47,596 nucleotides of DNA from a virus, in IMG/VR virus record IMGVR_UViG_3300050821_004236, positions 1-47,596 of that record, one strand, 5' to 3'. Below, piece by piece: positions 12,460 through 23,000 of the stretch. Position numbers and translations under genes: made by a program. Each line of letters begins with the position of its first letter. Position 1 is the stretch's first letter. The notes beneath the pieces are model-generated. The model saw nothing but the letters and a program-made list of their open reading frames with translations, was not told where the DNA came from and ran no database searches.

Positions 12460-12729
12460 CTAGTGCCTCGGTATCAAACGCTCTAATTCGTGCATCTCCT
12501 GACGCATTTGCTCAAGCTGCTTTTGCATGTCCTCGTGGCGGCGCTCGTATTCTTCTCGCGCAACAGTGCGTTCCTCGGCACGCTTTTCAATCGAATCCAG
12601 ACGCCGTGAATGGTCTGAAAGTGTTGCATAGCTTATGCCCCACTGAACAAGGCCTTGCCCAACGACTAAAATCACTGTAACAGCGACTACTCTCCAATCG
12701 AACTTCCCGTTCTTTGGTTCGTCGCTCAT
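12460..12729 (-). CDS. Membrane-anchored coiled-coil protein, 89 aa
   Basis: Cytoplasmic N-terminus, one membrane span (VVAVTVILVVGQGLVQWGIS), then a continuous coiled coil (RLDSIEKRAEERTVAREEYE, then RRHEDMQKQLEQMRQEMHEL). It resembles i-spanin or T7 gp18.5-type proteins in form. It sits right after the holin-like gene in transcription order, as spanins often do. Confidence 0.65.
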   Translation of the reverse strand: MSDEPKNGKFDWRVVAVTVILVVGQGLVQWGISYATLSDHSRRLDSIEKRAEERTVAREEYERRHEDMQKQLEQMRQEMHELERLIPRH

Positions 12730-12746
12730 TGATGTTGAGTGTACGG

Positions 12747-13082
12747 TTAACTACCCTGTGGCGCAACAGGAGTTTTGTCCTTGATGATCTGATGAAGCGT
12801 CTCTTGCATGGCATATTGGTTCAACCAATGCCAAAGGCCGAGGCCGAGAGCGGCCAATGTTGGGATTTGAAGTGTAAGTGTGTGCCCGCCTGTAGTATCA
12901 GATGCCCATGTATAGTGAATGCCGATGGACACGGCGAACGCAACGAACATGCTGAATCCCCTATTAATCCACGTCCAGTCCTTTTGAAGCAGCGGAAACC
13001 ACTTTGCGGCCTTCAGCTTATTTATCGCATACACAACAATTGCTGCGCTCGTAAAATGAGTTACTCCAATGCTTGCGTCCAT
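12747..13082 (-). CDS. Holin-like membrane protein
   Basis: 111 aa with three hydrophobic stretches: FTSAAIVVYAINKLK, RGFSMFVAFAVSIGIHYTWA and LTLQIPTLAALGLGLWHWLN, and a charged C-terminus. Size and topology are those of class I holins, which open the inner membrane so that endolysin reaches the wall. It is followed by two coiled-coil membrane proteins and lies within 1.5 kb of the endolysin, though on the opposite strand. Family not certain. Confidence 0.7.
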   Translation of the reverse strand: MDASIGVTHFTSAAIVVYAINKLKAAKWFPLLQKDWTWINRGFSMFVAFAVSIGIHYTWASDTTGGHTLTLQIPTLAALGLGLWHWLNQYAMQETLHQIIKDKTPVAPQGS

Positions 13083-13091
13083 CGTTCCTCC

Positions 13092-13436
13092 TTACTGAAT
13101 TGTCGTCGTCGTGCTCGAAACCGCTTTTGTCGGAATCGTTAGCACCACAGGCCCCGTCTGCGGCGTACCACCATTCACGGTGATCGAGGTCACGCCTGTT
13201 GTAATCGGCGCCGACCCCGCTGGCCAAACAACCGTGTACGGTGCACCGTTGGCCGATATCTGGAACTTGTCAGATCCTTGGCAATAGATCGTATAGCCAA
13301 CTGATGGCGCAGGGCATCCAGACGCAAGAGCGGTGGAGGCAACGGCCAGATAGCTGACTACAGTGGGTGAAATCTGAGCACGCAGTACCCATCCAACTAA
13401 AAGTGCGAGGAGTGCGACCACTAATAGTTTTTTCAT
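13092..13436 (-). CDS. Secreted protein, 114 aa
   Basis: Start MKKLLVVALLALLVGWVLRA at 13436 (GGGG about 8 nt upstream) gives a signal peptide, with possible cleavage near LRAQ. The mature part has two Cys (SGCPAP, IYCQG) and beta strands ending in a Thr/Ser-rich tail (VTSITVNGGTPQTGPVVLTI). It continues the run of exported proteins upstream. Function unknown. Confidence 0.65.
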   Translation of the reverse strand: MKKLLVVALLALLVGWVLRAQISPTVVSYLAVASTALASGCPAPSVGYTIYCQGSDKFQISANGAPYTVVWPAGSAPITTGVTSITVNGGTPQTGPVVLTIPTKAVSSTTTTIQ

Positions 13437-13489
13437 TGAATTCCCCATGCTATAATGCGGCTGAAGCACACCCTACGTGGAGGTAGGAT

Positions 13490-14014
13490 ATGCCTAAGCT
13501 TCATGTTCGTAGACACGAAGTCATTCAGCCGCTGGACCAATCTTACCGTCTGATTCCACTTACACAAGGCCAAAACGCCATCGTAGATGCTGCTGATTTT
13601 GAGTGGCTTTCGCAATGGAATTGGTATGCTCATTGGTCCCCAGGTACAAAAACATTTTATGCCGTTAGAAATAAAAGCCCAAACATGCATCAGTTGATTC
13701 TCGGTTGCGGCACAGATGATGACATTGATCATAAAAATAACGATACTTTGGATAATCGGCGAAACAATCTCAGGAAATGCACTCATGGTCAGAATGCTGC
13801 GAATACAAAACGAAGAACTAAATGGGGGTACAAGGGCGTAGTTTTTTATCCAACTGCAAGAAAACATAAATGGAGCGCCCGTATTGTGAAGGATGGTAAA
13901 CACATTCATCTCGGAATGTTTTTGACAGTAGAAGAGGCTGCTAAAGCGTATGATGCGGCTGCAAAGATTTATCATGGGGAATTCGCGCAAACTAATTTCC
14001 CTGAGCACTATTGA
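13490..14014 (+). CDS. HNH homing endonuclease with AP2 domain
   Basis: 174 aa, ATG at 13490 with GTGGAGGTAGGAT upstream and a TATAAT box at 13451-13456 (no good -35). Core: MHQLILG, DIDHKNNDTLDNRRNNLRKC (about residues 77-97) and a TKRRTKWGYKGV linker; then an AP2 DNA-binding domain with KWSARIVKDGKHIHLGMF, TVEEAAKAYDAAA and NFPE. HNH+AP2 is a standard homing-nuclease architecture. It lies on the opposite strand to the late operon, between the secreted protein and the fibre gene, overlapping the latter by 7 bp: a clear mobile insertion. Confidence 0.92.
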   Translation: MPKLHVRRHEVIQPLDQSYRLIPLTQGQNAIVDAADFEWLSQWNWYAHWSPGTKTFYAVRNKSPNMHQLILGCGTDDDIDHKNNDTLDNRRNNLRKCTHGQNAANTKRRTKWGYKGVVFYPTARKHKWSARIVKDGKHIHLGMFLTVEEAAKAYDAAAKIYHGEFAQTNFPEHY

Positions 14015-16071
14015 TTCACCTGTGTCCCTATCTTTACGGTTCCACCTAAAATCACATGCGTAATGCCACTGGTGTTGATGGTGTAGACTGCGCTCGCCAC
14101 AGTCGAATCTGAAAGCGTTGCTGAACCTGCCACCGCATAAACCGTCTCCGAGGAACTGACGGTAATGTCTCCGCATACCGTGTGGCTGGCTACGCAATTC
14201 GTGCCCGAATTCGTTGTTATCGCCGTGCCCGTGGTGCAGCTAGATCCGTTTCCCGCTGTTACGGGAGAACCCGTGGTATTCCAGCAAAGAACAGTGCCTA
14301 AGGGCGAAGAGATCGTGACAGTCTGCGCGCCCGCATAAGTGCCAGCACCAGGATTAAACGTTGGAGCTGTGGCGAGGCCCTGCAACGGATCAGGATAAGT
14401 GTAGAAGGAATACCCTCCCGGCAATGACCCGATGTTGAGACACGGTGTTCCTGTCGCCGGAATGTTTGTGGCGCACAGGCTGGTTATGCCTCGATCGGTC
14501 GTGTCCGCAATCATGATCGGTGAAGGTGCGCCAGCCCCACTGTTGCCTGAGGCCCAGTTACCGTAATACACCTGATTGTGAGCACAGCCAGGGAAGTCGC
14601 GGTAGACGCAGCCTGTGAGCCGAGGATCGAAATAGAGCGTGCAGGTCCCTACTCCAGTTGTATTGCATGGCGTATCTGGGGCGGTGGAAAGGAAAGCCCC
14701 TGTGGTGAACGGGCTTGCTCCTGTAGAGCCGCCCACATTCACCCATACCACGCCACCGCTGTCCGTGACGCTTCCACCGACTCCAGGACATGCTGGAGCG
14801 GACCCGGTAGATGTTCCCCCTGCCGCCGTTTGTAAGTTACATGGACCGCCATTTGAACTCACCACTGCCGCACCCGCTGAATAAGTCGTCGCTGCCCAAG
14901 CTGGAGCGTTCAGGGTGTTGTTATTGCCGCCAAGCGTGATGGGGATGTAGTTCAGTCCTGGGTTGGCGCAACCCCAAACCGTACACTTGGTTGGGGCATC
15001 GGTTGCATTCCCATAGGTCTGGTAGCGAAGGTACTGCATGAACGACGATCCGCAATGTCCCCCGGTGGCATTCGTGAGCACGTTGTTTGCGATGATCGTG
15101 ATTCCACCGCGACTGTTATAGAATCCACCGCCGTTGTTGCCACAGGAAATTGCGTTGTTGTACTCCTCGATAAGGACAGTGGACCGCTGTGCTCCCGAAT
15201 CGGTACCGTGATTCCCGCTTCCGTTTTGATTGGTAACTTGATTGTGACGGAAAGTAAACTTTGCTCCGTAATAGGTGTCGAACGTGCCATCGCCAGTCGT
15301 GCCTACCACAAACGAAATTGCATTGTCCTCCGCGATGACGCCTTCGGCGGTGCCGGGATTGGTGGCGTCCTCCCAGTTCAAATACCCCGCAGTAGGAAGA
15401 TCCCCACCAACGGAAATAGGTTCGCCCGCGGTAGTCGAGGCCGAATCCGCATAAAGAACGTGGTCAATGAGTCCGTAGCCGTTGTAGGCATACGTCATCA
15501 CGGTAGAATTGGCGGAATTAAGTATATGATTGTGGTCGAAGCGAAAAGAAGCGCATCCTGACCCGCAACCCGCTGCAACGTGCGTCCCTTCTAATGCGAT
15601 ATTTCCGTTGCTGTCCGTAGAAGCCGTGTCTATAAAAGTAAACCCTGTCACGCGGCAGAAAGAAGTGTTCGAGCATTGGCCTACGAAAAGGGTGTGGTTG
15701 GACCCGTTGTTCTCAGTGATACAGGTGCCCACACTTGAACAGGTTCCGGCATTGTCAGCAAAGGCAAGGCCAATTCCTTCTGAACCTGGATTACATCCGC
15801 CAGTGCAAGCCGTCGCCCCTTGCAGCGTAACCCCTTGATTTGAGGCACAGCCAGTTGGGGGAGTAACAGTAACTTGTGTTGCCCAAGTCGCGGAACCCGC
15901 TGGGACGATGATGGTATCGCCGCAATGCAAAGTCTGCGAAAGACAAGCGGCTACATCGGTGGAAGACGGCGAGGCCGCTGTCCACGTCGGAGACCCGCCA
16001 GAGCAAGCTCCATGCGCCTGCGAGGGAGAAAACAAAAACAACAAAAGCAGTAAGGGAATGAATTTTCTCAT
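14008..16071 (-). CDS. Exported beta-helix protein with chitobiase-type C-terminal domain
   Basis: 687 aa from MRKFIPLLLLLFLFSPSQAH at 16071, a clear signal peptide. The middle (about residues 20-560) is a beta-helix-like repeat: CLSQTLHCGDTIIVPAG, GVTLQGATACTGG, FRFDHNHILNSANST, GITIIANNVLTNA. Near the C-terminus (PTFNPGAGTYAGAQTVTISS, then ITVSSSETVYAVAGSATLSD) is a chitobiase/beta-hexosaminidase C-terminal-like module. This is typical of carbohydrate-degrading or fibre proteins, but catalytic residues cannot be assigned. A Sec signal on a would-be tail fibre is odd. ATGA overlap with the gene before it. Confidence 0.75.
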   Translation of the reverse strand: MRKFIPLLLLLFLFSPSQAHGACSGGSPTWTAASPSSTDVAACLSQTLHCGDTIIVPAGSATWATQVTVTPPTGCASNQGVTLQGATACTGGCNPGSEGIGLAFADNAGTCSSVGTCITENNGSNHTLFVGQCSNTSFCRVTGFTFIDTASTDSNGNIALEGTHVAAGCGSGCASFRFDHNHILNSANSTVMTYAYNGYGLIDHVLYADSASTTAGEPISVGGDLPTAGYLNWEDATNPGTAEGVIAEDNAISFVVGTTGDGTFDTYYGAKFTFRHNQVTNQNGSGNHGTDSGAQRSTVLIEEYNNAISCGNNGGGFYNSRGGITIIANNVLTNATGGHCGSSFMQYLRYQTYGNATDAPTKCTVWGCANPGLNYIPITLGGNNNTLNAPAWAATTYSAGAAVVSSNGGPCNLQTAAGGTSTGSAPACPGVGGSVTDSGGVVWVNVGGSTGASPFTTGAFLSTAPDTPCNTTGVGTCTLYFDPRLTGCVYRDFPGCAHNQVYYGNWASGNSGAGAPSPIMIADTTDRGITSLCATNIPATGTPCLNIGSLPGGYSFYTYPDPLQGLATAPTFNPGAGTYAGAQTVTISSPLGTVLCWNTTGSPVTAGNGSSCTTGTAITTNSGTNCVASHTVCGDITVSSSETVYAVAGSATLSDSTVASAVYTINTSGITHVILGGTVKIGTQVNQ

Positions 16072-18104
16072 GGCAACGGTATCGCTCCGGTGAAGTCTAA
16101 CTGCATGGGGCCAGGAACGGCCATCCATGCGCCATTCGTCATCACGACGCTGTTTCCACCTAAAATGTTGAAGCTGTAAATCGGGAAAATGTTGCAGCCA
16201 GTGACGGAGACAGGACTGCCAGTAATGTCGGTGTTCGTGTTGTCCTTGACGTGAAGGGTGGCCGAACCCGTGCCTACGCCAGGGGTGACGGTAAGAGAAA
16301 TGTTATATAGTACTGTACCGCTTCTATCCACGTTGATGCTAGCGCTGTTTCCGCAAGATCCGCCCGTACCCTGCGCCGCCTCAATTCTCATATACGGTTG
16401 GGTCCCAGTGGTGTAAGCATTGATCGCCGCTACCGTCTGGGAACTGCCCCCGTTATAGGTTGCGGAACTGACCGATGCGAAGTCGATTGAGTTCGAACCG
16501 CTGCCGGCATTGCTAATCCACGGAAACGTCATTGTCATGGGCGTGTTGACGGCTACCTTGAAGGTGAATTTCAAAGAATCGAAGCCGACACCGCCAGTCC
16601 CGAGAAGGTAGATGCCATTGCTGAGCGTGTGCGGACTGCTATTCGAGTGCGTAACGCCGTCGCCGTAGAAACGTGGCGTGGTGTTCACTAAGCCTACAAA
16701 TGGAGTAGGATTAGCGCCTCCAAATCCAGTCGTGGAGTTGAAGTAGTAAACCTTATTGGCAGCGCCGGTGTTGACGCCCCCAGTCCAAGTTCCAGGCTGT
16801 GCGCCAAATGTATCATTCTGAATATCCGCTAAAGCGATTTCGTTTCCGGCAGTACCGGCTGACCAATCCACGATCACGCGGTGCACGCCAGCCGTAGGAT
16901 TATAGCTAAAGCACACTTCATACATCGCCGCGGTTAGCGATGAGCCATAGGTCCACGTTGGTCCGGTACCGGTAACCGAAGCGGAAGAGTCCGCGTAAGA
17001 AAGACCCCAATCGGTTCCTTGAAACAAATGTGTGATAAACGGCGCAGTGGTAAAGGGGGTAGAGAGATTCGAAAACGTGCTGGCGCTGAACGTCGAAGGA
17101 ATACAAGCTGGACTGGTGCCGGTGAGCGTCCCCGAAGGTCCCGCTGGCGTCGTAGTCGCGGTGTAGTTGAATAGCGCCATAGCCAAATCCAATCCCACAT
17201 TCGCTGGATTAGCACTTGGATGAATTTCCACAAACACGCAGGCCGACCCAGTAACCGCTGGCCAGCTAAACACACAGGTGAGCGGAGAGGTAGCGCCTAG
17301 ACTGGTGGACGGTAAGACGTAAGAAATCCCGGACAGCATGGAGGTATTGGTCTGCCCAGAGATCATGGGCGGCGTCACCAACGTTCCAATCGATGTACCG
17401 TTGTTGTTGGCCGTCACTGTATAGATCGCTGCGCCAGGGTTTGCTGGCACGGTGAATCCGGTTGCGCCAAAGACGTATAGGTTACCCGACGTCAACGAAT
17501 TCGCAATGTTGCAACTAGCTAGCTTTGCGGTCCCAGAGAAAGACTCAGCTACACCGTTAGGATTTTTCAGTGTGATAGAAGTCCCTGCCGAAACCGCCGT
17601 TGCAATCCACGGCCCGCCGTTATTGACGTTGATCGAAGCGGTTCCGGTGGTGTCAATGACTCCTTGCGCGTTGTCCACGGTGAGCGTGGTAGTGGTGGAT
17701 GCGGAGATTAGAAAGATTCCATTGTTAGCGCCCTGCGCGAATGCGCTGAACGTGACGAGGAATCCGGCGTAAGCGTTGGAACCGCCAGCCGGGAAGATGC
17801 CGGTATAGACTGTGGTTGCACCAGAGGCCGCTGCTACCGAAGTAACTGAATTTGTGTCCCCAGCAACGATGTAATACTGACCAACAACGCCAGTACCCGT
17901 AGTGGAGTAAACCGTCGCTCCGCCGCTAGCAGTGGCTGCCGCCGTTAAAGTTAACGAAGTCGTCGTGACGCCGCAGGACGTAGGGCCTTGAACAAGGGAA
18001 AGCGTGCCCGTTCCACCTGATGCAATGGGAAAGGCGGCGTTGATGGTCTGGCTTTGGCCCATAGCTACCGAAGCCCAAAGCAAAAATGGAATTAGTCGCT
18101 TCAT
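16068..18104 (-). CDS. Exported beta-rich fibre-like protein
   Basis: 678 aa. MKRLIPFLLWASVAMGQSQT is a signal peptide with cleavage around AMGQ. The remainder is low in charge and rich in Gly, Ser, Thr and Ala, with beta repeats (TSVAAASGATTVYTGIF, TTTTLTVDNAQGVIDTTGTA) and a concanavalin-like stretch late on (YGDGVTHSNSSPHTLSNGIY). No catalytic motif is recognised. It is the second in a row of four giant exported proteins and shares the compositional bias of tail fibres. Confidence 0.7.
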   Translation of the reverse strand: MKRLIPFLLWASVAMGQSQTINAAFPIASGGTGTLSLVQGPTSCGVTTTSLTLTAAATASGGATVYSTTGTGVVGQYYIVAGDTNSVTSVAAASGATTVYTGIFPAGGSNAYAGFLVTFSAFAQGANNGIFLISASTTTTLTVDNAQGVIDTTGTASINVNNGGPWIATAVSAGTSITLKNPNGVAESFSGTAKLASCNIANSLTSGNLYVFGATGFTVPANPGAAIYTVTANNNGTSIGTLVTPPMISGQTNTSMLSGISYVLPSTSLGATSPLTCVFSWPAVTGSACVFVEIHPSANPANVGLDLAMALFNYTATTTPAGPSGTLTGTSPACIPSTFSASTFSNLSTPFTTAPFITHLFQGTDWGLSYADSSASVTGTGPTWTYGSSLTAAMYEVCFSYNPTAGVHRVIVDWSAGTAGNEIALADIQNDTFGAQPGTWTGGVNTGAANKVYYFNSTTGFGGANPTPFVGLVNTTPRFYGDGVTHSNSSPHTLSNGIYLLGTGGVGFDSLKFTFKVAVNTPMTMTFPWISNAGSGSNSIDFASVSSATYNGGSSQTVAAINAYTTGTQPYMRIEAAQGTGGSCGNSASINVDRSGTVLYNISLTVTPGVGTGSATLHVKDNTNTDITGSPVSVTGCNIFPIYSFNILGGNSVVMTNGAWMAVPGPMQLDFTGAIPLP

Positions 18105-18115
18105 TCACCTAACCT

Positions 18116-20029
18116 CTAGTACGTATATTCGATCAGCAGGGCAATAGAAGTTCCCGTAAGGGTTCCGCTCATCGCTGGGTCAATGCCTGTGCCAGTAGTC
18201 CAACTGGCGTTGGAAACCGTCCCGCTCGCGCTGTAGGCATAGCTATTGCCACAGGTCAAGGCCCCAGAAAGAATAGTGGTCCCCGTTCCCGCTGACCCGA
18301 AAGTTGGGTTTACCGTAGTGGTGTTGGCAGCATTGTCGCTGCGGCACTTCACCGCCGTGATCGTTCGTGTAACACCGGAATCGTTGTAACAGGTATTGTT
18401 CACTACGGCATCGTCGCCGGAAGCAAGCGCATGAGCCGCCCCAGAGCCGCCCCACGCTTCAGTGCAGGAACCCTTGGAGTATTGCGCTGCCAAGTCAGCG
18501 GCCACAACCAAGGAGATACTTTCTGTATCAACGTTAGAAGAATTGGTGCGATGCACCACGCCTGTTGCTGACGCTCCAGGCAATACAATCTCGTAGGCTG
18601 TAACTGCCGCTGGAGCTTCTAAGGTTAGAGTGCTCGCTGTCCCATGCCCATTGGCACTACCTGCGGTAAACACATCGGCACCCGCAGTTGAGCCGCTAAT
18701 TTTCACTGGCCCAGAAAACGCCGCTCCTGCTGTATCAGAGCATGTGAACGTATTGGCGGTGGTAATTCCGCTATCGCAAGTTCCGTTTGCCAGTGAGTGC
18801 GAGCCGCTGAACTTTGTGTAAAAGCCAGTTGTCCCGGATGCGCTTAAACCTACATCGTTCCCGCTCTGTCCCTGCATCTGCCAGTTTGTGCCGTCGAAAT
18901 CGAAATCTACTTGCTGACTGGCGAGTAAATCGTTAGCGATGAGATTTGCAACTCCGCCTTGTTTTTTAAGAGGTGCCGCAGACGTTGCATTCACGTTCAA
19001 CGTTGGTGAAGCTCCGCTGGCCACGTCCACTTGCAACGTGATCTTGCTTCCCGCTATCGGCGTGAAGGTTGGTGAAGTTGAGCATGTGTATGCTGTCCCA
19101 GACCCAGATGCTGCTGGGCAGTATAGGCGAGCCGCAACTTCACGGCCAAGCGCAGCCACAATTTGACTGCCGCCATTAGTACTGAGTATCCCAGTGCTAG
19201 CTGGTAGCACTGCTCCGTTTACCCTTACTACAGTCGTAGCGCAAGATCCAGCCGATGTCGTGGCATCTCCGGTTAGCGCTGGAATGGCCGCACAAGGAAC
19301 CGTCCCGCTATTAATCTCTGAACCGTTGATGCTCTTGTTTGTAAGCGTTTGCGTGTCGGTAGTACCAACGATTGTCCCAGTCGGAGCTGGTACAGAAGAA
19401 GTCAAGGTTGTTGCACTCCCGGCGATTGGGATTTGTGTAGCAGTAAGTCCAGAGATGCCACTCGACCCAGCGCCTCCATTGTTCGCCCATGTGGTGCAAG
19501 CATTCCCTGATACTGCCGTGCAGACGCGCTGAACGCTATTTGTGAGATTGAAATACGTCGCTCCGAGCACTACCCCTGTAATTTCCGAGTCTGCATAGGC
19601 AGAAGTATTTGCTGGCGAATTTGACAGGTTAATTAGGATGGCCGGAGGAGTCAGCGTAACCGTTTGCGAGGCTCCAGAAACAGTAAGCCCTTGCGTGTAG
19701 CATGGCGCGGTTGCTTGAGGACACACAGTAAAGGTCCACGAAGATCCGACTGGAGTAATCGCGGCATTCTGACCCAATGAAAACGATGCGCCTCCGCTAG
19801 AGTTCAGTGCTCCCGAGAGTTGCAGTTGCGAAGGCGTCATCAGGACGCCGCCCAAATAAAAGGTGGGATTCACAACCCCTGCTGGAGCGGCAAGAGTCGC
19901 GGTGTAAGTTCCGTTATTCCAACTTTGCCCTCCACCGTCCGTAGTTTGGAGCGTGATAGAAGTTGTCTGCGCGGAAGCTGAGCCAGGCAGCGCCGCGATT
20001 AGGATAAGAAGTAGAAGTGCTCTTTTCAT
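18116..20029 (-). CDS. Exported tail-fibre-like protein with duplicated N-terminal module
   Basis: 637 aa. ATG at 20029 with GAGG upstream ([20 protein letters not shown] is a signal peptide cut before Q). Residues about 25-195 form a beta module shared with the next upstream protein ([40 protein letters not shown]). Then comes a phage fibre pattern: [39 protein letters not shown]. The C-terminus is a beta domain. Fibre-type adhesion is the best guess, but the signal peptide implies export from the infected cell. Confidence 0.75.
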   Translation of the reverse strand: MKRALLLLILIAALPGSASAQTTSITLQTTDGGGQSWNNGTYTATLAAPAGVVNPTFYLGGVLMTPSQLQLSGALNSSGGASFSLGQNAAITPVGSSWTFTVCPQATAPCYTQGLTVSGASQTVTLTPPAILINLSNSPANTSAYADSEITGVVLGATYFNLTNSVQRVCTAVSGNACTTWANNGGAGSSGISGLTATQIPIAGSATTLTSSVPAPTGTIVGTTDTQTLTNKSINGSEINSGTVPCAAIPALTGDATTSAGSCATTVVRVNGAVLPASTGILSTNGGSQIVAALGREVAARLYCPAASGSGTAYTCSTSPTFTPIAGSKITLQVDVASGASPTLNVNATSAAPLKKQGGVANLIANDLLASQQVDFDFDGTNWQMQGQSGNDVGLSASGTTGFYTKFSGSHSLANGTCDSGITTANTFTCSDTAGAAFSGPVKISGSTAGADVFTAGSANGHGTASTLTLEAPAAVTAYEIVLPGASATGVVHRTNSSNVDTESISLVVAADLAAQYSKGSCTEAWGGSGAAHALASGDDAVVNNTCYNDSGVTRTITAVKCRSDNAANTTTVNPTFGSAGTGTTILSGALTCGNSYAYSASGTVSNASWTTGTGIDPAMSGTLTGTSIALLIEYTY

Positions 20030-20037
20030 CGTATGCC

Positions 20038-23000
20038 TCAATTGTGACCAACTGAACAGTCGAATGACGTGTAGCTTGCTGCGGCCGCTGTCAAGTTATT
20101 CAATGTGATCGTGAATGTCGCGTTGGATTTCGTGACCGTTTGAATTTGCGGAAATTGCGTTGGGCTTAGCCCGGTGCAGGACACCCGGTAGTTCGTATCG
20201 GCATAGCCAACTGGCAGAGTAATTGCTGCGGTCGTGCATGGCGTGTTGATCGTCGCCGCTGTCGTGCAGGTGGTAGTGGTGTTGAAGAGTTGGAGACCGG
20301 TATTGTTGGTGAGGCCGAAGAATCCGGGCTTGGTAAAATAGCCATCCAGTCCACAGCATCCCTGTACGCTGTAGTCTGTGATGACAGCGGAAGCTCCTGG
20401 GGAAATTGTCCCGCGTCCTGCGTTATGGTCATTGATGCCGTTGCCGGAAATGCCACCAAGTTCGATGTTGTGGGCGATAAGCGATGAACCGCTAGCAATG
20501 TCAATCATGTAGCGGGTTGAACCACCTTCTAAGTCTGCCCCGAGGGTCAAATGGTCAATCACGTCCGCAAGGCCCGAACTTCCGGTCACGCCTACTACGG
20601 TGGTGTTATCGTTAGAATCCGCTTCTGTGTAAATATCATGATAGTGCGCCGCCGCGCTGCCGGAACTTGATTGGACGATGGCAACCTGATTCGCGCCCGT
20701 CCCTCCACCAGTGCAACTTATCGGCCCGATGTCGGCACCACTGTTTGCAGGACCCAAGGTGCATGGAACGTTGGTGCTCGTTAGATTGCCGTTTCCCTTT
20801 ACCCGCTCCACATGTGCGCTGCAACAAACTCCATGAATATAGAGAGCTTTGGTAGTTGTGCTCGATGCCCCCGATTGGAGGTCGCTGACCCATGAATTAT
20901 CAAAGAGTGCTTGAATATGAATCACAGCGCCGGATACGGTTGCGCCGCTTACGGAAGCGCATCCCATCCCTGTCCAGTGAATATAGGAGCCGCCTACAGC
21001 GGGCGATGGCTCTGTGCCGCACACATCTACGACATTCGCGGTCGCGCTGGCGTTGACAATGAAAGGAGTTCCCTGGCCTCCGCTTGCTCCAATTACTGAA
21101 CCAAGATTAAAGACTTGAAGGCATCGGTTTGTGCCACCCGTGACGTTGCAAGTCCATGTGCCAACCGGAGGAACAAGCAGCGTGACCGCAACCGCCGGAC
21201 TGTGCTGCCCAACATCAATTTCCGTGCTCGTCGTGTAAGTGTAAAGCGTCCGCGCATCGCACGTCCCGCCGCCGAGCGCCACCACCACCGTGTTGCAATG
21301 TTGCGGCGTGGCAAACGCCGTTCCGGGTGAGAGGCCATCGTTCGAGTCGCTACCCGCCCCGTCCACATAACGGTAGGCGGATGCGGAAGTGTATTTGATG
21401 CCCACATTCCCCGCCGTCCCGTTCCCGTTGGCGTTTAGTGCTCCGGTGACGGTTAGCGAGGATACGGTTCCTCCTCCCAACCCAAAGGCGCTGCAATTTG
21501 TCCCGTTACAGGAAACGTGGACGCCTTGATTCGCTGGTATCGGGCAGCTTCCTGTGCTACCTATGCACGACAGTGTGCCACTAGAAATTGCCAATGTGAC
21601 TGTACCGGAGGATATGTTGTAAACATTCCATTCCTGACCGGCGAGAGCGGAGTTTGCAGTGATCGTTGTGCCCGAACCTGTTTCGTATACCGTGCCTTCT
21701 GAGGCGTTGAGTGTGTGGCTTATTGAATAAGTTGCTGGTGGGATATTTAAACTGGGGATTTCGCATCCCGTATACCCAGGGACAAGGACGGCAGGTTGTC
21801 CAGCACACATCGTGATGTCGTGATTCATGCCGGTTAGGTTGGGAGCTAATGAGGCCGTAAACGTTACCAAGGCTCCACCAAAACGTTGATTACCGCTGAT
21901 GGTTGGCTGATTCCCTCCAAGCGGAGTACCGGGATCTTTTCCAGGGCCATTCGTCCCGTTTATAATGAGCGAGGCAGCATCTCCGTTCTGGCTTACGAAA
22001 ATAGGCTCTGAACCGGAATCCTGAATGATGTGTTCCATGTAGATGAAGCCATACTTATTCCCATTCACTGTAAGTATGGGAGTGATCGGTCCTTGCCACT
22101 CTTCTCCCATCTTCATGGTAATGAGAAATCCACAGGAATTGGGCGGATTGATGGTGCATTCAAAATAGAAAGCTCTCTGCGACCCTGTTATGTAATCAAA
22201 ATTCACCTGATTATCATCTTTGTTGATATAGGTCGGAGTATCGACTAGTCCAATCGTTTGCGGTCCACCATTCGTAAAACTAACATTGCGGAACATCCCT
22301 CCAAATCCTGCCGCATACGAGTAGTAAGCAACTCCAATTTCATCCGGGATATTGAATTGCACGTTTTCTGTCAGCTCGGGAGCATTGGCGGTACTATCAA
22401 ACACCAACAATTGTCCAGGTCCAAGGGTCTGAATATATAAATTTTTAATCTGTGGGCCCTTTCGCCAGATGCAGGGGTTGGCTCCATCGCAACGAAATCT
22501 CTGCAGGGTCTGCATGCTGAAACTAGCGTTAACGGAGTTGACGCTATCTTCATCAGTTCCAAGTAGCGCTGCGGATGTCCCGTTCAATTCGACCGTGGCT
22601 CCAGCACTTAACGTACTACCGAGCCTGAAAATTGAATTGACAACGAGATATGAGCTTGTCAGGTACACCAATGGGCCAATCCCGGTCTGCGCTATAGGAG
22701 GAAAGTGTACGGCTCCTCCGCCGCCCGTTGCTTGTATGTTCGATGTGGTTTGGGCAAGATTTATTGCCGGTACATTGTCGAAACGAACTGGGGCAGACGA
22801 AGTGCTGTTCGTAGCATTCGCCGCTAGGGTGAAAGTCGTGCCCGCTATGTTCGAGATGGTCGTAACAAGCATGTCGTTGACGTTGGCCGCTGGGGGTGTT
22901 GTAGGGATAAACCACGGAGTGCTGAATTGGTTTATGGTGGTCAACGTTCCAAGATCATCCACCATGCCATAAGAAGCATCTATATATCCCAGCGAGAGCG

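Noticed and set aside
13433-14197. 254-codon minus-strand frame opposite the HNH-AP2 gene
   Set aside because: No domain signal; the plus-strand frame has full HNH and AP2 motifs and a ribosome-binding site.
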